From contig JBEKUX010000010.1 of assembly GCA_049514575.1 (NCBI GenBank), forward strand, positions 6,051 through 70,050: DNA of 64,000 bases, written 5' to 3'. The stretch is from BOG-1184 sp049514575. GTDB taxonomy: Bacteria > Fibrobacterota > Chitinivibrionia > Chitinivibrionales > Chitinispirillaceae. The translations under genes were made by a program, and so were the position numbers. The notes below the pieces were generated by a model. It made no database searches, had not been told where the DNA came from, and was given only the letters and a program-made list of their open reading frames with translations. Shown here piece by piece: positions 25,615-35,201 of the stretch. Each line of letters opens with the position of its first letter. Position 1 is the stretch's first letter.

Positions 25615-26451
25615 ATGGGTACAATAAACGTATTCCAATACACCGACTACCGGGCGTATCTTCGGGCGTACTTCGATGAACGCAAGAAGAACGATCCCAA
25701 ATTCTCGCACCGATACCTGTGCCGGAAACTGGGGCTGGCTGCGCCTAACTCCATCATGCTGGTCATGCAGGGCAAGCGCAACATTACCCGTTCACTGGCA
25801 TTCCGGATATCAGAGGAGTTCAAACATAATCCTAAGGAATCGGATTATTTCGAGTGCATGGTCGGCTTTGCCCAGGCAAAAACCACGAACGAAAAAGACC
25901 GCTGTTTCACCCGTATAGTGACGCTGCGAAAAAAGACTAATGTCGATAAGATAGAAGAAAGTCAGTATGAGTATTATTCCAACTGGTACAATCTCGTCAT
26001 CCGCGAGTTGGTGACCAACCCGGAGTTCAAGGGAAACTACACCTGGCTGGCGAAAAATGTCAGGCCGCCCATAACGCCAAGCCAGGCGAAACGTTCGGTC
26101 AAATTGCTGGAGAGGCTCGGCTTTATTCGTAAAAAGGGCAATAATTTCGTCCACAGCTCGGCAATGATCAGCACCGGTCCGGACGTTACCTCTCTTGCGG
26201 TAGCCAACTATCATAAGACAATGGCTGAAAGGGCTGCGGAAGCCGTGAACAGGGTCCGCAAGGAAGAGCGTGACATGACTGCCTGCACTGTTTCTATTTC
26301 CCGAACAGGATTTGAAGAAATCAAAAAGACTATAGCCGAATGCCGGAAAAGGGTTTTATCAATTGCAGAAGCCGACGAACCGGTCGACAGGGTGTATCAG
26401 ATCAATTTTCAGGTTTTTCCAGTGTCGAAAATAAATCGTGATTTTAAGTAA
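25615..26451 (+). CDS. TIGR02147 family (DUF4423) putative transcriptional regulator
   Basis: The protein has 278 residues. The N-terminus (VFQYTDYRAYLRAYFDERKKNDPKFSHRYLCRKLG) and the following helix-turn-helix-like stretch (APNSIMLVMQGKRNITRSLAFRISEEF, about 43-70) are characteristic of the TIGR02147 paralogous family of Fibrobacter. The DUF4423 portion covers about 95-270. The protein lacks a signal peptide and is presumably cytoplasmic and DNA-binding (inference). It is immediately upstream of exported Fn3 proteins on the same strand and may regulate them. The Shine-Dalgarno is weak. It is the strongest single taxonomic pointer in the window. Confidence 0.88.
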   Translation: MGTINVFQYTDYRAYLRAYFDERKKNDPKFSHRYLCRKLGLAAPNSIMLVMQGKRNITRSLAFRISEEFKHNPKESDYFECMVGFAQAKTTNEKDRCFTRIVTLRKKTNVDKIEESQYEYYSNWYNLVIRELVTNPEFKGNYTWLAKNVRPPITPSQAKRSVKLLERLGFIRKKGNNFVHSSAMISTGPDVTSLAVANYHKTMAERAAEAVNRVRKEERDMTACTVSISRTGFEEIKKTIAECRKRVLSIAEADEPVDRVYQINFQVFPVSKINRDFK

Positions 26452-26517
26452 TAATGTCCTTATATTTAATAAAGTGAAGGTTACGTAGCAGCAGAACTCC
26501 AAAAAGGGAGAAGCATT

Positions 26518-28518
26518 ATGAAAAAAATGATGATTCTACTATTTGCGTGTTCCATGTCATATGCGCTCAATGCGCCGTATCTTATAAGCGCAACCGCGCT
26601 GAGCGATACCAGCGTAGGCCTGAGCTGGCGGAACAACGACGCCGCGACAACCGGGTTTATAATTCAACGGAAAGACTCGACCGCAACCATTTACCACTTT
26701 GTTGATTCCGTGAAATCGGCATCGCAGCTTACCTATACGGACATGAATGGACTGCTGCCAAGCACGCTCTATACCTATCAGGTGATTGCATATGACGCGA
26801 CCGAGGTATCGGACACGTCAAACAGTTTGCAGGTGACAACGTTGATGGGAATATTTATAGCGCCTGCAATCACTCTTTCCGGCTGGAATCCGGACACCTC
26901 AAAAACCCTGCAAATAACAATATTTGATAATGCAAATTGTGAAACCGGATACCGGATTTACAGAGACCAGAACTTCTCTTCTTCTTTCAACCTGATAGCC
27001 GATATAGTCAGTGCGAACCCTAAAAATATCGGTGATACGATTATCTGGTCCGACAATACGGTTTCAAACAATACTTGGTACCGGTACAAAGTCGCGGTAT
27101 ACAAGGGCGATAGTTCGCTCTACTCCGCTTCCTGCTCAACCTATACCTTCCATTACGTGCAACCCCAGCAGGTAGTGATATTCCAGAAGATCAGCGATTA
27201 TCCGGTTTCCGATACCGGAAGCTGGTCGGCAAAGGCAGGCGATTCAATCATTCTTAAGGAGAATAATTCACCTGCAGGAATGTTTACGGTGATAAACGTC
27301 AGCAACCCGGCAAATCCGAATTTTGTCGGGTATATCGATTCCACCAAAGCTCTGTCATATCCTTTGCAGACCTTGATACCGGTGTTTATTAACTTCGGGG
27401 TTTCGAACAGGTATGCAAATACAAGCGTGGTAAACTATGGCAACAGAATGCTTATTGCCAGGGATAGCTTAAATATTGGGCGCAGTAGTTTGAAGATGTA
27501 TCGGATCGACACGAACCATCTAACGGGTATTGATTCTTTAGCAATAAGTGATCCTTATATGTTGAAACTTAATTTGTTATTATTCAATGACACAGTGTTA
27601 GGAATTCAATACTTTGCTGGTGATTATGTATTTCATTTTTATGATGTTTTTCTATCTTCCACAGGATTTTCACCGCTGTTTATTGGGTATCAACAGCCGA
27701 TTTATATAAGTACTAACAATAATAGAGACTATCCATATTATGTTGCTCTGCGGCGGCTTTATGTTCATGGCATTATTAACCGGAACATTTTTATTTCATG
27801 TGATTTTGACAGTGCCGTCTATAACTATGATTATTCAACCCCCCCGCCTTATAAGGTAATAGTGACACATGAAACAAAGAGCACCAGTTGCAATGTTTAT
27901 AACATTTCCAATAATGCAAATGCTTTGTTACCGGACAGTATGCCATATACGAATGCATACAATACAAACCACTACCTTTCTCCTACGGAAATTTTATGCA
28001 CGAGCGGTTTACCGCTTGGGTTTTCTACTACTTATGGTGAGAGTAATGTCATTCAACTCTTTGCTTCAGATATCAGTGACCCGCACCCTTATTCAACGGC
28101 GTCAACAAACAATGCTATTTATCAGGATAACCACGCACAATACTATCTTCAAAACCTTATTCTTGACACGCTCAATAAACATGTTTTTCTAATCTTCAAC
28201 GACAACATGTCGATTCTTAGCTATCAAAGAACTACTACCGGCGTTATTTCTAAAACTAATAAAACAGCTTCATCAAAAGGCCTTATGGTCCTCTCATCCG
28301 TACATGTATCAGGCGTTACCATTATTCTTCCGGGTCATTCCACTTCATCACCCGCAGACCTCTATTTCTACGATTTATCAGGCCGTGTTATCGATAGAAT
28401 ACTCGGAGTGACCACCAACGCCGTGCTCTGGAGGCCTAAGACGAGGTCGATGAACTGTTACATCATCATGGCCAGAATTGGCGGGGAAAAATATACTAAG
28501 AAATTTATGATAAGGTGA
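26518..28518 (+). CDS. Exported protein with Fn3 domains and C-terminal sorting-like tail
   Basis: The protein has 666 residues, with the ribosome binding site AAAGGGAG. The signal peptide is MKKMMILLFACSMSYA. One fibronectin type III domain is clear at about 19-112 (VGLSWRNNDAATTGFIIQRK ... YTYQVIAYD), with a second at about 115-215. The centre (about 220-590) is Tyr/Asn/Asp-rich, beta-propeller-like in texture, but has no motif I can name. The last 60 residues (LYFYDLSGRVID ... CYIIMARIGGEKYTKKFMIR) resemble the type IX-like tail of the giant protein, though the YPNP segment is missing. Function unknown; surface exposure is inferred. Confidence 0.75.
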   Translation: MKKMMILLFACSMSYALNAPYLISATALSDTSVGLSWRNNDAATTGFIIQRKDSTATIYHFVDSVKSASQLTYTDMNGLLPSTLYTYQVIAYDATEVSDTSNSLQVTTLMGIFIAPAITLSGWNPDTSKTLQITIFDNANCETGYRIYRDQNFSSSFNLIADIVSANPKNIGDTIIWSDNTVSNNTWYRYKVAVYKGDSSLYSASCSTYTFHYVQPQQVVIFQKISDYPVSDTGSWSAKAGDSIILKENNSPAGMFTVINVSNPANPNFVGYIDSTKALSYPLQTLIPVFINFGVSNRYANTSVVNYGNRMLIARDSLNIGRSSLKMYRIDTNHLTGIDSLAISDPYMLKLNLLLFNDTVLGIQYFAGDYVFHFYDVFLSSTGFSPLFIGYQQPIYISTNNNRDYPYYVALRRLYVHGIINRNIFISCDFDSAVYNYDYSTPPPYKVIVTHETKSTSCNVYNISNNANALLPDSMPYTNAYNTNHYLSPTEILCTSGLPLGFSTTYGESNVIQLFASDISDPHPYSTASTNNAIYQDNHAQYYLQNLILDTLNKHVFLIFNDNMSILSYQRTTTGVISKTNKTASSKGLMVLSSVHVSGVTIILPGHSTSSPADLYFYDLSGRVIDRILGVTTNAVLWRPKTRSMNCYIIMARIGGEKYTKKFMIR

Positions 28519-28533
28519 ACAATTCACCACCCC

Positions 28534-28560
28534 GCTCGTCTCCTTAAAAAGGAGGCGAGC
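28534..28560. repeat. GC-rich hairpin between two exported-protein genes
   Basis: A 12-bp stem GCTCGTCTCCTT / AAGGAGGCGAGC (one G-T pair) with a 3-nt loop. There is no T-run, so it belongs with the genome's palindromic repeats or acts as a weak attenuator before the next gene. Confidence 0.5.
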
Positions 28561-28580
28561 TTATAGGGAGGTTGTAAAAT

Positions 28581-30281
28581 ATGAACATACGAAAATTGAA
28601 AGGGTTTGCGCTGTACGGCGGTATTGCTTTTTTATTTGCCTTTCAGTGCGTCAATCCAGGCAGTGGAACCGAAACCGGCAACGCCCGCGTTACGGCCATG
28701 GTTTATAACCGTGGCGGGTCACCTGCTAAACACGCAACCGTGCGCTTCTGTACGCATGACTACAACCCCCAGCCCGGCCATAGCTCCGGCGCTGTAGACT
28801 CCACCACCACCGATACTAATGGAAACTACTCCATAACGCTCGACTCAGCGACCACTTACACCGTGACCGCTTCATCTGATTCAGGCCTTGCCTATCAAGA
28901 CTCGGTTACGACAATCAAGAATGAAACGGTAAAGCCGCCGCCTGATACGCTCAAACCTGCCGGAACTATAAAAGGTATTGTCCGCCTTGAAAATGGCGGC
29001 GATCCGACTACGGTGTTTATTCTTTTCATGGGAACGCGCACATTTACCTGGCCCAACGACACTTCGGGGAGTTTCACGAGCGATTCTATGGCCGCAGGGA
29101 CATACCGGGTGAGGATTCTGACAACACTGCCGAACTATAAGACATTGGACATGAACTTGAGTGTGATAGCGGGAACTGTGAACGTGCTGCCAGCGCCGAT
29201 TGTGCTGCAATTTACCGGCATACCAACTCCGCAGAACGTGAAGATCAGCTATGATACATTAAAGCAGATTGTGACGTTGACGTGGGACAGCGCGAATGCG
29301 AGCTTGGTGTCGTCCTACAATGTATACAGAAAAAACGTCGGACTAAATACGGTGCCGACGAGAATAAATACGAATCCTGTAACGGGTACAGTGTACCGGG
29401 ATTCAACCAGAGTACAGGATTCGACGTATGAGTACTATGTAGCGGCAGTAAATGCGAGTGCGACCGAGGGGGTGAAGAGTACGGGGGTAAGCGTGTTAAT
29501 CGCTTCCTACTTTGTGATCAATTCCACCTTTGGGACAACTGGTTCCGGCCAAGGTCAATTCGATTACCCGAGCGATATCGCTATTGCAGCAAACGGAGAC
29601 ATATATATCGTGGAGAGAACGAATAACCGGGTACAGGTCTTCGATCAGGCAATGCAATACAAGAGAGAATTCGGCGGAGGAATACTGAATAGTCCATTCA
29701 GAATTACACTGGACAGCTTAGGGAAAGCGTATGTCTCAGCAGCAGGAAATATTTTCGTGTTTGATCTCGCAGGGACGATTATTGACACGCTTGTAATTGG
29801 GAAGTTTGCACACGACTTCGATCTGGGTATCAACGAATTCTATGTTATTACCGATGGTGATTCCGTTTCGGCCTTTTCATATAACGGAACACTTAAACGG
29901 ACGTGGTGGTGCAGCCAATTCAACAGTGGAATTTCTCTTGCAGTTGAAAACCCGAATCGAATCTTGGTAAGCAGCGATATTGAGAATATGCTGAGGGCTT
30001 TTGATACATTAGGTAACATCGTTGACAGTATTGCTATCGGACCATATCCGTATTGCATTGCTCTTAATAAATCAAATGGCAGGATCTATATCAATAGCCT
30101 TGATAATAATGTGGGGAACTGGCTGAAAGTTCTTGATGGATCGCACAATATTATTGCGAGGTACAAAATACCGTGCATGAACGGTGAGCCTGTTGTCGTA
30201 GGCCTGCACCCTGATGGCTCAGTATATGAAGTTCTTGGCACTACCAACCAAGTACTGAGACTCCGATCTCTGCTTCCATGA
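28581..30281 (+). CDS. Lipoprotein with carboxypeptidase-like, Fn3 and NHL-propeller domains
   Basis: The protein has 566 residues. The signal segment (YGGIAFLFAFQC) ends in a lipobox Cys at about residue 23, followed by VNPGSGTETGNARVTA, a Ser/Gly/Thr linker pattern seen in Fibrobacterota lipoproteins. Two carboxypeptidase-regulatory-like beta-sandwiches (about 35-112 and 125-205) precede an Fn3 domain (about 213-308) and a C-terminal NHL-type propeller (about 315-560: GQFDYPSDIAIAANGDIYIVE, NNRVQVFD). It is probably anchored in the outer membrane with a binding role. The ribosome binding site is GGGAGG. Confidence 0.8.
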   Translation: MNIRKLKGFALYGGIAFLFAFQCVNPGSGTETGNARVTAMVYNRGGSPAKHATVRFCTHDYNPQPGHSSGAVDSTTTDTNGNYSITLDSATTYTVTASSDSGLAYQDSVTTIKNETVKPPPDTLKPAGTIKGIVRLENGGDPTTVFILFMGTRTFTWPNDTSGSFTSDSMAAGTYRVRILTTLPNYKTLDMNLSVIAGTVNVLPAPIVLQFTGIPTPQNVKISYDTLKQIVTLTWDSANASLVSSYNVYRKNVGLNTVPTRINTNPVTGTVYRDSTRVQDSTYEYYVAAVNASATEGVKSTGVSVLIASYFVINSTFGTTGSGQGQFDYPSDIAIAANGDIYIVERTNNRVQVFDQAMQYKREFGGGILNSPFRITLDSLGKAYVSAAGNIFVFDLAGTIIDTLVIGKFAHDFDLGINEFYVITDGDSVSAFSYNGTLKRTWWCSQFNSGISLAVENPNRILVSSDIENMLRAFDTLGNIVDSIAIGPYPYCIALNKSNGRIYINSLDNNVGNWLKVLDGSHNIIARYKIPCMNGEPVVVGLHPDGSVYEVLGTTNQVLRLRSLLP

Positions 30282-30302
30282 TGACTAATAAGAGGATATA
30301 GG

Positions 30303-30332
30303 GCAGGAGGTGAAAAAGTCACCTCCTGCTTT
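30303..30332 (+). terminator. Rho-independent terminator
   Basis: A perfect 11-bp stem GCAGGAGGTGA / TCACCTCCTGC with loop AAAAG (30303-30329) is followed by TTT. It lies 21 nt after the NHL lipoprotein stop and before the convergent tail-fibre-like gene. Confidence 0.75.
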
Positions 30333-30348
30333 CACTGCCTGTAAAGAC

Positions 30349-33300
30349 CTATGACTTCCTGTCAAGAATCCACCACTTGGTCGTTCCATCGGAAACTATC
30401 CTCAAACTGGGATATGTTGTTCCTGTTAGCGTCTGACTGGAAGCTCCATCTATCGTATCTCCGGTAGCTGCGTTTATCGTAACAGTGCCTGTAGTACCAT
30501 ATGCTTTTTTGATATAATACATTCTACCGGTGACGGTCGATGCAGACGGAAGGGTTATCGCCACAGCTGCCGTTACAAGAATTACCGCTTCATCAGCAGC
30601 AGTGTAGGCGGTGCCTTTTGATACCACCTTAACGCCAATGCTACCATTTACCTGGAGCTTGGAGTGCGGCGAGGTGGTATTTATTCCAACATTCTCACCC
30701 GAAAGCTGACTTGCACCTTGCAGGATAATTATTCCAGTGCCAATATTATCCCCTGCAATCTGCATATAGCCATATTTATTCGAATGATCATAACCAACAT
30801 TAAACGCTTTCCCATTGGTATACTGCTCTCCAATCGCTATTTCACTTTGGCCGGACGTTATATCCTGTCCGAAGATTGCCTGTGTTGTGTGTGCCGTATC
30901 GGAAACTGATAGCCTATGGTCTGGCATCGTGACCCCGAGGCCAAAATTTCCGCTCGCATCAATCCTGGCTCGCTCGCTGTTGTTTGTTTGAAACGTGAGC
31001 GGGCCGTTTGCGGCATTGATGATTTCCAACCCGCTTGCCGGAGATGAAGTCGTAGCCCTTTCGCAAATGTACCCATTAGCGCCGCCGCCTGCTTCAAGTC
31101 TGATCGCAGGATCACCCGTATCTGCAATATGAAGTTTCTCGCTCGGACTCGTCGTTCCCACGCCCAGATTCGAAAGTATACAATCCGTAATATTTCGGTT
31201 CCCGAAGATATGATTTCCATCAGCGGGTCCGGAATGCGAGATCCATTTAATAAGATCGGTTGCAGTACCCTGATTGAGACTGGTATTCATAACTACATTG
31301 TTCGGTGAATCTATCCGTATCAGAGATGTGCAGCAGCACTCAATATGACAACCGGTAACGCAATTGCCCCATGGGCCTTCAAAACTCACTCCGGCAACGG
31401 CAGTACCGGCTACATTAGCTTCTATCGTAGTACTGTCGATAACATTCGATTCTCCATATACAAAACGTACACCGTATTCGGTATTTCCGGCGATCCAGCC
31501 CCCGTAGACATAGCATGTGTTTGCGAAGTCATCCGGATTAGTAATACCGCCGAATTGAACGCCTGTTCTGCAATTTAGTATATAAGGTTGTTTTATGACA
31601 TGAAATTCTGTAGACAGATATATCCCGACATACATATTCTGAATATTAACATTCTCAATATTAACATACTGCGAACGGTAGACATCAATGCCGACCTGTG
31701 CCTGAGTTTGCAGGGAGGTGATCAACAGTTCTCTTATATTCATCGACCCGGCAAAGTTCCCTTCTGCATCACCCCTAACTTGAAGTACCGGGCTGATCGT
31801 GGCATAGGTTGTACTGGAATAAGTATTTCCCATATATGGATCGGCCAGAGTAACCGTGGAAAAATCGGTACTTATACCCACAATTTCTCCTCGCATCTCA
31901 AAATTGTCTCCGGTTGCTTTTATGAAATCACCTATAACCAACACACCGGAAGTCGGTGAAATATTAGTGACCGTAGTCTGGCCGTGTGTGAAAGTGGCAG
32001 TTCCCGTTTTCGTAGGTATATTCGCTACAATATTGGTAAAACATCTGTTCGCGCCAGCTAAAGTCATTGCACCATGTACTTGAATTGTTTTAGTTACGTA
32101 GTATGTCCCGCTAGGCAGAAATGCAGTGCATCTGTTCCAGGCGGCGTCAACCACACCCTGGATCGCCGATGAATCGTCGTGCAGAACCTGGGCATTGGTA
32201 ACAGAGTTTCCTGCTGATGCGGCAAGGGTAAAAGCAGTATGAAGGACTGCGGCATTGGTTACTGTATACTGTGTCGCATTTTGGAGCGTAAGTATATTAT
32301 TAAGAGGATTTACATTTGTAATTGTCGTTATTAAATCAGTGCCGCCTGATCCGGCCCCTTTAACACAGATCCCCTGATTTACCTGAAAGTCCACCACACT
32401 TGTAACATTAAGGTTCGTTGTACCGTTATTAACTTGCCCATTAGTAGCGGTGGTTCCGCATCCGGATACAATTGTCGTTATTAAATCAGTGCCGCCTGAT
32501 CCGGCCCCTCTTATACAAATTCCCTGCCCATCCTGGAAATCAATCGAATTTGCGAAGATCAGGCTATTGGTATTAACAGTGATACTCCCGGTAGTGGTCT
32601 GTGTGCTTCCGCCAGACAAAACCCCATAGGCCCGTACGTCATGCCAAGGACCTTTTGTGATGAAGTCGCCTGCATTATGCAGGAGTGCCATCGGGCTTGT
32701 AGTGCCGATGCCTACATTACCATTTCCTAAAACAGTCATTTGTGTGTTTGGAATATTAGGCCCTGTCCCGCCGATTGAAAGGATATTTATGGTACAACCT
32801 GTACCCGGGACCATTGTTGTTTGGATGCCAGTCCCGTTTGAATAACCACTTCCAGGGTTATAAATTGAAACTGATACTACAGTTCCACCGCTCCCAGTGG
32901 TGACTACTTGTACTTGCCCCCCGGTTCCCCCCTGAACAGTTAATAAATCTCCAGAATTATAGCCACCACTGCCTCCATAGTTTACACTGGCAGTTTGAAT
33001 CGCACCGCCTGAAGTTGTTATATTAAGTAAACAACCTGTCCCTGGAACCCCCTGTGTCGGGATTCCTGTACCTGTTACGGTATACCCTGATCCGCCACCA
33101 GTTGTTGGATTGAAACTTACTGATGTTACAACTCCGTTCACGACTGAGGTTACTTGTACTGTAGCGTTTGTTGTCCCACCTTGAATGGTTAAAATATCAT
33201 TAACTTGGTAGTAATCGCCGCCACTCAGTACGCTTATGCCTCCGCTCACAAGTGCGCCACTACTATTAATGGATGTTATACCTACCGTGCAATTTGAACC

Positions 33301-34548
33301 ATACCCCCCTGTTGTATTTGCGGAAAAACTATAACCCCCTCCACAATAATTGAGTCCGGGACACCATATTAACGCTAATGATGTTACCGCTCCACCTGTA
33401 ACGCCGGTCACTTGTACTTGAGCTGCACCCACCGTTCCCCCGGAAATAGCTAAAATATCTCCTATCGCATAACCATTACCGCCTTGGCCATACGGCGGAG
33501 CTGAAGCTATTCCTGTAATTGCACCACCCAACATTTGGTTTATTGTTACATAACAGCCACTACCTCCTGTCGTTGATGCGGTCAGGCTGTAACCACTACC
33601 GGAGCCTGTTAATGTAAATGACGTTACCGTTCCCTTCCCGTCTGATGAAACGGCTGTAACTTTTACTTGACCGCCTGTTCCCCCAGAAACATTTAAAACG
33701 TTATTTACACTATATCCGGTCCCGCCGCTCGGAGGAGTCGAATTTATGCCTGTAATTGTACCGCCTGAAATGCTTGATATATTTACAATACAGCCCGAAC
33801 CGGTAACCCCTGTAGTACCTGTAGTAGTTTCGGAAAAAACATAACCACTCCCTCCGGAGTATAATGATAACCCTGTCACTACCCCACCTGGTGCAACGCT
33901 GGTTACTTGTACTTGCCCTTGGTTTCCCGTAACGGTTAAAATGTCACCAACTTCATATCCGCCACCGCCGCTCGGAGGAGTCGAATTTATGCCTGTAATT
34001 ACACCATTCGAAATGGATGTTATATTTACGGTACATCCCGTAGCTGTATTTGTTGTTGGTGCGGGAAAGGAGTAACCGCTTCCAAAGGTTACCAAACTTA
34101 GCCCTGTAATATTGCCGGGACTTTGAATACCTGCCACTGTTACTTGACCATTTGTTCCACCAGAAACGGATAAAACATCATTTACAACATATCCGCTGCC
34201 GCCGTTGGTCGGGGTAGAAGCGACATTCAAAATGGGGCCATTTCCATTTACTGTCTGCAAATAAATATTTGAAGTATTATCTCCGGTGGATATACCTGAA
34301 GAGAGAATTAAATCTCCGCCTCTTTCGGCCATTGAAGAGGAAGCTGAACCACCGGCTTGCAGGGTCAGACTATTTCCCGGTGAACTTGCGGTTGTATTTT
34401 GTTCCATCCAGATTGTTTGCGCCGAATTGCCGCTCAAACTCAGTGCGTTTGTGGGAGAAGTCGTCCCAATGCCGATGCCAATTTTGTGATTGGTTGATAG
34501 ATCCACCCCGGGGTCAGTAGCGCCATTACTTGCTATATACGATGACAT
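30349..34548 (-). CDS. Tail-fibre-like giant protein: Gly-rich repeats plus pectate-lyase-type beta-helix
   Basis: The protein has 1,399 residues, with GGAGG upstream. There is no signal peptide. GIGTTSP-type modules, as in phage tail fibres and trimeric surface fibres, occur at about residues 26, 611, 1129 and 1288. Residues about 105-600 hold roughly six modules of 75-90 residues built on GSGY..N/GD.LTVSGGT.GQV and TGINSTPPSGG. Residues about 633-1110 form a right-handed beta-helix of the Pectate_lyase_3 type (DVRAYGV, DSSAIQGVVDAAW, FLPSGTYYVT). The C-terminus (AITLPSAST ... YIKK ... TIDGASSQTLT ... WWIL) is a common fibre tip. It is probably a trimeric fibre. The secretion route is unclear because no signal or sorting domain is present and no phage genes are nearby. 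GC is lower than in the housekeeping genes. Confidence 0.8.
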   Translation of the reverse strand: MSSYIASNGATDPGVDLSTNHKIGIGIGTTSPTNALSLSGNSAQTIWMEQNTTASSPGNSLTLQAGGSASSSMAERGGDLILSSGISTGDNTSNIYLQTVNGNGPILNVASTPTNGGSGYVVNDVLSVSGGTNGQVTVAGIQSPGNITGLSLVTFGSGYSFPAPTTNTATGCTVNITSISNGVITGINSTPPSGGGGYEVGDILTVTGNQGQVQVTSVAPGGVVTGLSLYSGGSGYVFSETTTGTTGVTGSGCIVNISSISGGTITGINSTPPSGGTGYSVNNVLNVSGGTGGQVKVTAVSSDGKGTVTSFTLTGSGSGYSLTASTTGGSGCYVTINQMLGGAITGIASAPPYGQGGNGYAIGDILAISGGTVGAAQVQVTGVTGGAVTSLALIWCPGLNYCGGGYSFSANTTGGYGSNCTVGITSINSSGALVSGGISVLSGGDYYQVNDILTIQGGTTNATVQVTSVVNGVVTSVSFNPTTGGGSGYTVTGTGIPTQGVPGTGCLLNITTSGGAIQTASVNYGGSGGYNSGDLLTVQGGTGGQVQVVTTGSGGTVVSVSIYNPGSGYSNGTGIQTTMVPGTGCTINILSIGGTGPNIPNTQMTVLGNGNVGIGTTSPMALLHNAGDFITKGPWHDVRAYGVLSGGSTQTTTGSITVNTNSLIFANSIDFQDGQGICIRGAGSGGTDLITTIVSGCGTTATNGQVNNGTTNLNVTSVVDFQVNQGICVKGAGSGGTDLITTITNVNPLNNILTLQNATQYTVTNAAVLHTAFTLAASAGNSVTNAQVLHDDSSAIQGVVDAAWNRCTAFLPSGTYYVTKTIQVHGAMTLAGANRCFTNIVANIPTKTGTATFTHGQTTVTNISPTSGVLVIGDFIKATGDNFEMRGEIVGISTDFSTVTLADPYMGNTYSSTTYATISPVLQVRGDAEGNFAGSMNIRELLITSLQTQAQVGIDVYRSQYVNIENVNIQNMYVGIYLSTEFHVIKQPYILNCRTGVQFGGITNPDDFANTCYVYGGWIAGNTEYGVRFVYGESNVIDSTTIEANVAGTAVAGVSFEGPWGNCVTGCHIECCCTSLIRIDSPNNVVMNTSLNQGTATDLIKWISHSGPADGNHIFGNRNITDCILSNLGVGTTSPSEKLHIADTGDPAIRLEAGGGANGYICERATTSSPASGLEIINAANGPLTFQTNNSERARIDASGNFGLGVTMPDHRLSVSDTAHTTQAIFGQDITSGQSEIAIGEQYTNGKAFNVGYDHSNKYGYMQIAGDNIGTGIIILQGASQLSGENVGINTTSPHSKLQVNGSIGVKVVSKGTAYTAADEAVILVTAAVAITLPSASTVTGRMYYIKKAYGTTGTVTINAATGDTIDGASSQTLTGTTYPSLRIVSDGTTKWWILDRKS

Positions 34549-34674
34549 AAAAACCTCCGTTTGCTATTAGTTTATGTGACCTGGCTCTATTAATCAGTTA
34601 TCGTTAAAAAGAACTCTTTCCCTTTTTTCCTGCATTTTCACCCTTTCCTTCCTCCGAGGCCGACGGCCGGATAA

Positions 34675-34857
34675 TTAAACCCTCTTCCTGTTTTTAATAT
34701 CTCCCTCAAGTTTTACGTCTCCATTTATATAAAACACCGGCATTGAAGTAGTTCGGGATTCACCCGCAAGAAGGAACGTGATTCCACCTGTGTTGACGGT
34801 AGTACGGGTACTATACCCTGCGGCTTCCCGATTTGCAGTTTCTTTTATCTTATTCAT
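34675..34857 (-). CDS. Small unknown protein upstream of the tail-fibre-like gene
   Basis: The protein has 60 residues, with a strong AAGGAGG ribosome binding site. The sequence (STRTTVNTGGITFLLAGESRT ... VFYINGDVKLEGDI) is beta-rich, without signal peptide or recognised motif. It is co-directional with, and 126 nt upstream of, the 1,399-residue gene, so it may be part of the same transcript. Confidence 0.5.
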   Translation of the reverse strand: MNKIKETANREAAGYSTRTTVNTGGITFLLAGESRTTSMPVFYINGDVKLEGDIKNRKRV

Positions 34858-35024
34858 AACCGTGCCTCCTTGGAAAAAAGTTTTAGGTTGTGAGTCATGA
34901 GTTAATCAACGTTATAGGCTCAACGAGCTTTTTCCAGTTTCATCCTGAGTTTTTTATACCGTAGTTTCTTCGGTCTTATTTACTGGTTGTCCTTTTGTCA
35001 ATTATAGTTGGCAAGGGATAGTGT

Positions 35025-35201
35025 TCACGTTTTCCCCTGTCCCACAATCTTTACCCCGTTCCTCAAACAAATCGGTTTTGATTTCAAACGGTATACGCCC
35101 GGCGGCAGGAATACGACCCTGTCGTCTGCGGTATCACCCTTTGCCGCTTCATCTATTGCTGCCTGCAGCGCGGCCCCGGTCTTTCTCTTCGGTATGACCA
35201 T
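35025..35201 (-). CDS. Truncated beta-helix (Pectate_lyase_3-like) N-terminal fragment
   Basis: The ORF has 58 residues starting at ATG 35201 with AAGGAGG upstream. The sequence GAALQAAIDEAAKGDTADDRVVFLPPGVYRL ... VKIVGQGK is the first-strand and cap pattern of pectate-lyase-type beta-helix domains, as in the larger neighbouring protein. It then stops at TGA 35025-35027, with no continuation in any frame nearby. Either it is a broken gene copy, or a short cap protein expressed with the fibre gene. The intact ribosome binding site slightly favours recent truncation or a functional small ORF. Confidence 0.5.
   Translation of the reverse strand: MVIPKRKTGAALQAAIDEAAKGDTADDRVVFLPPGVYRLKSKPICLRNGVKIVGQGKT

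Noticed and set aside
30349..35201. A prophage remnant around the tail-fibre-like gene
   Set aside because: No capsid, terminase, portal, lysis or integrase gene is adjacent. The fibre features alone do not prove a phage origin, so it is kept only as an orphan fibre locus.
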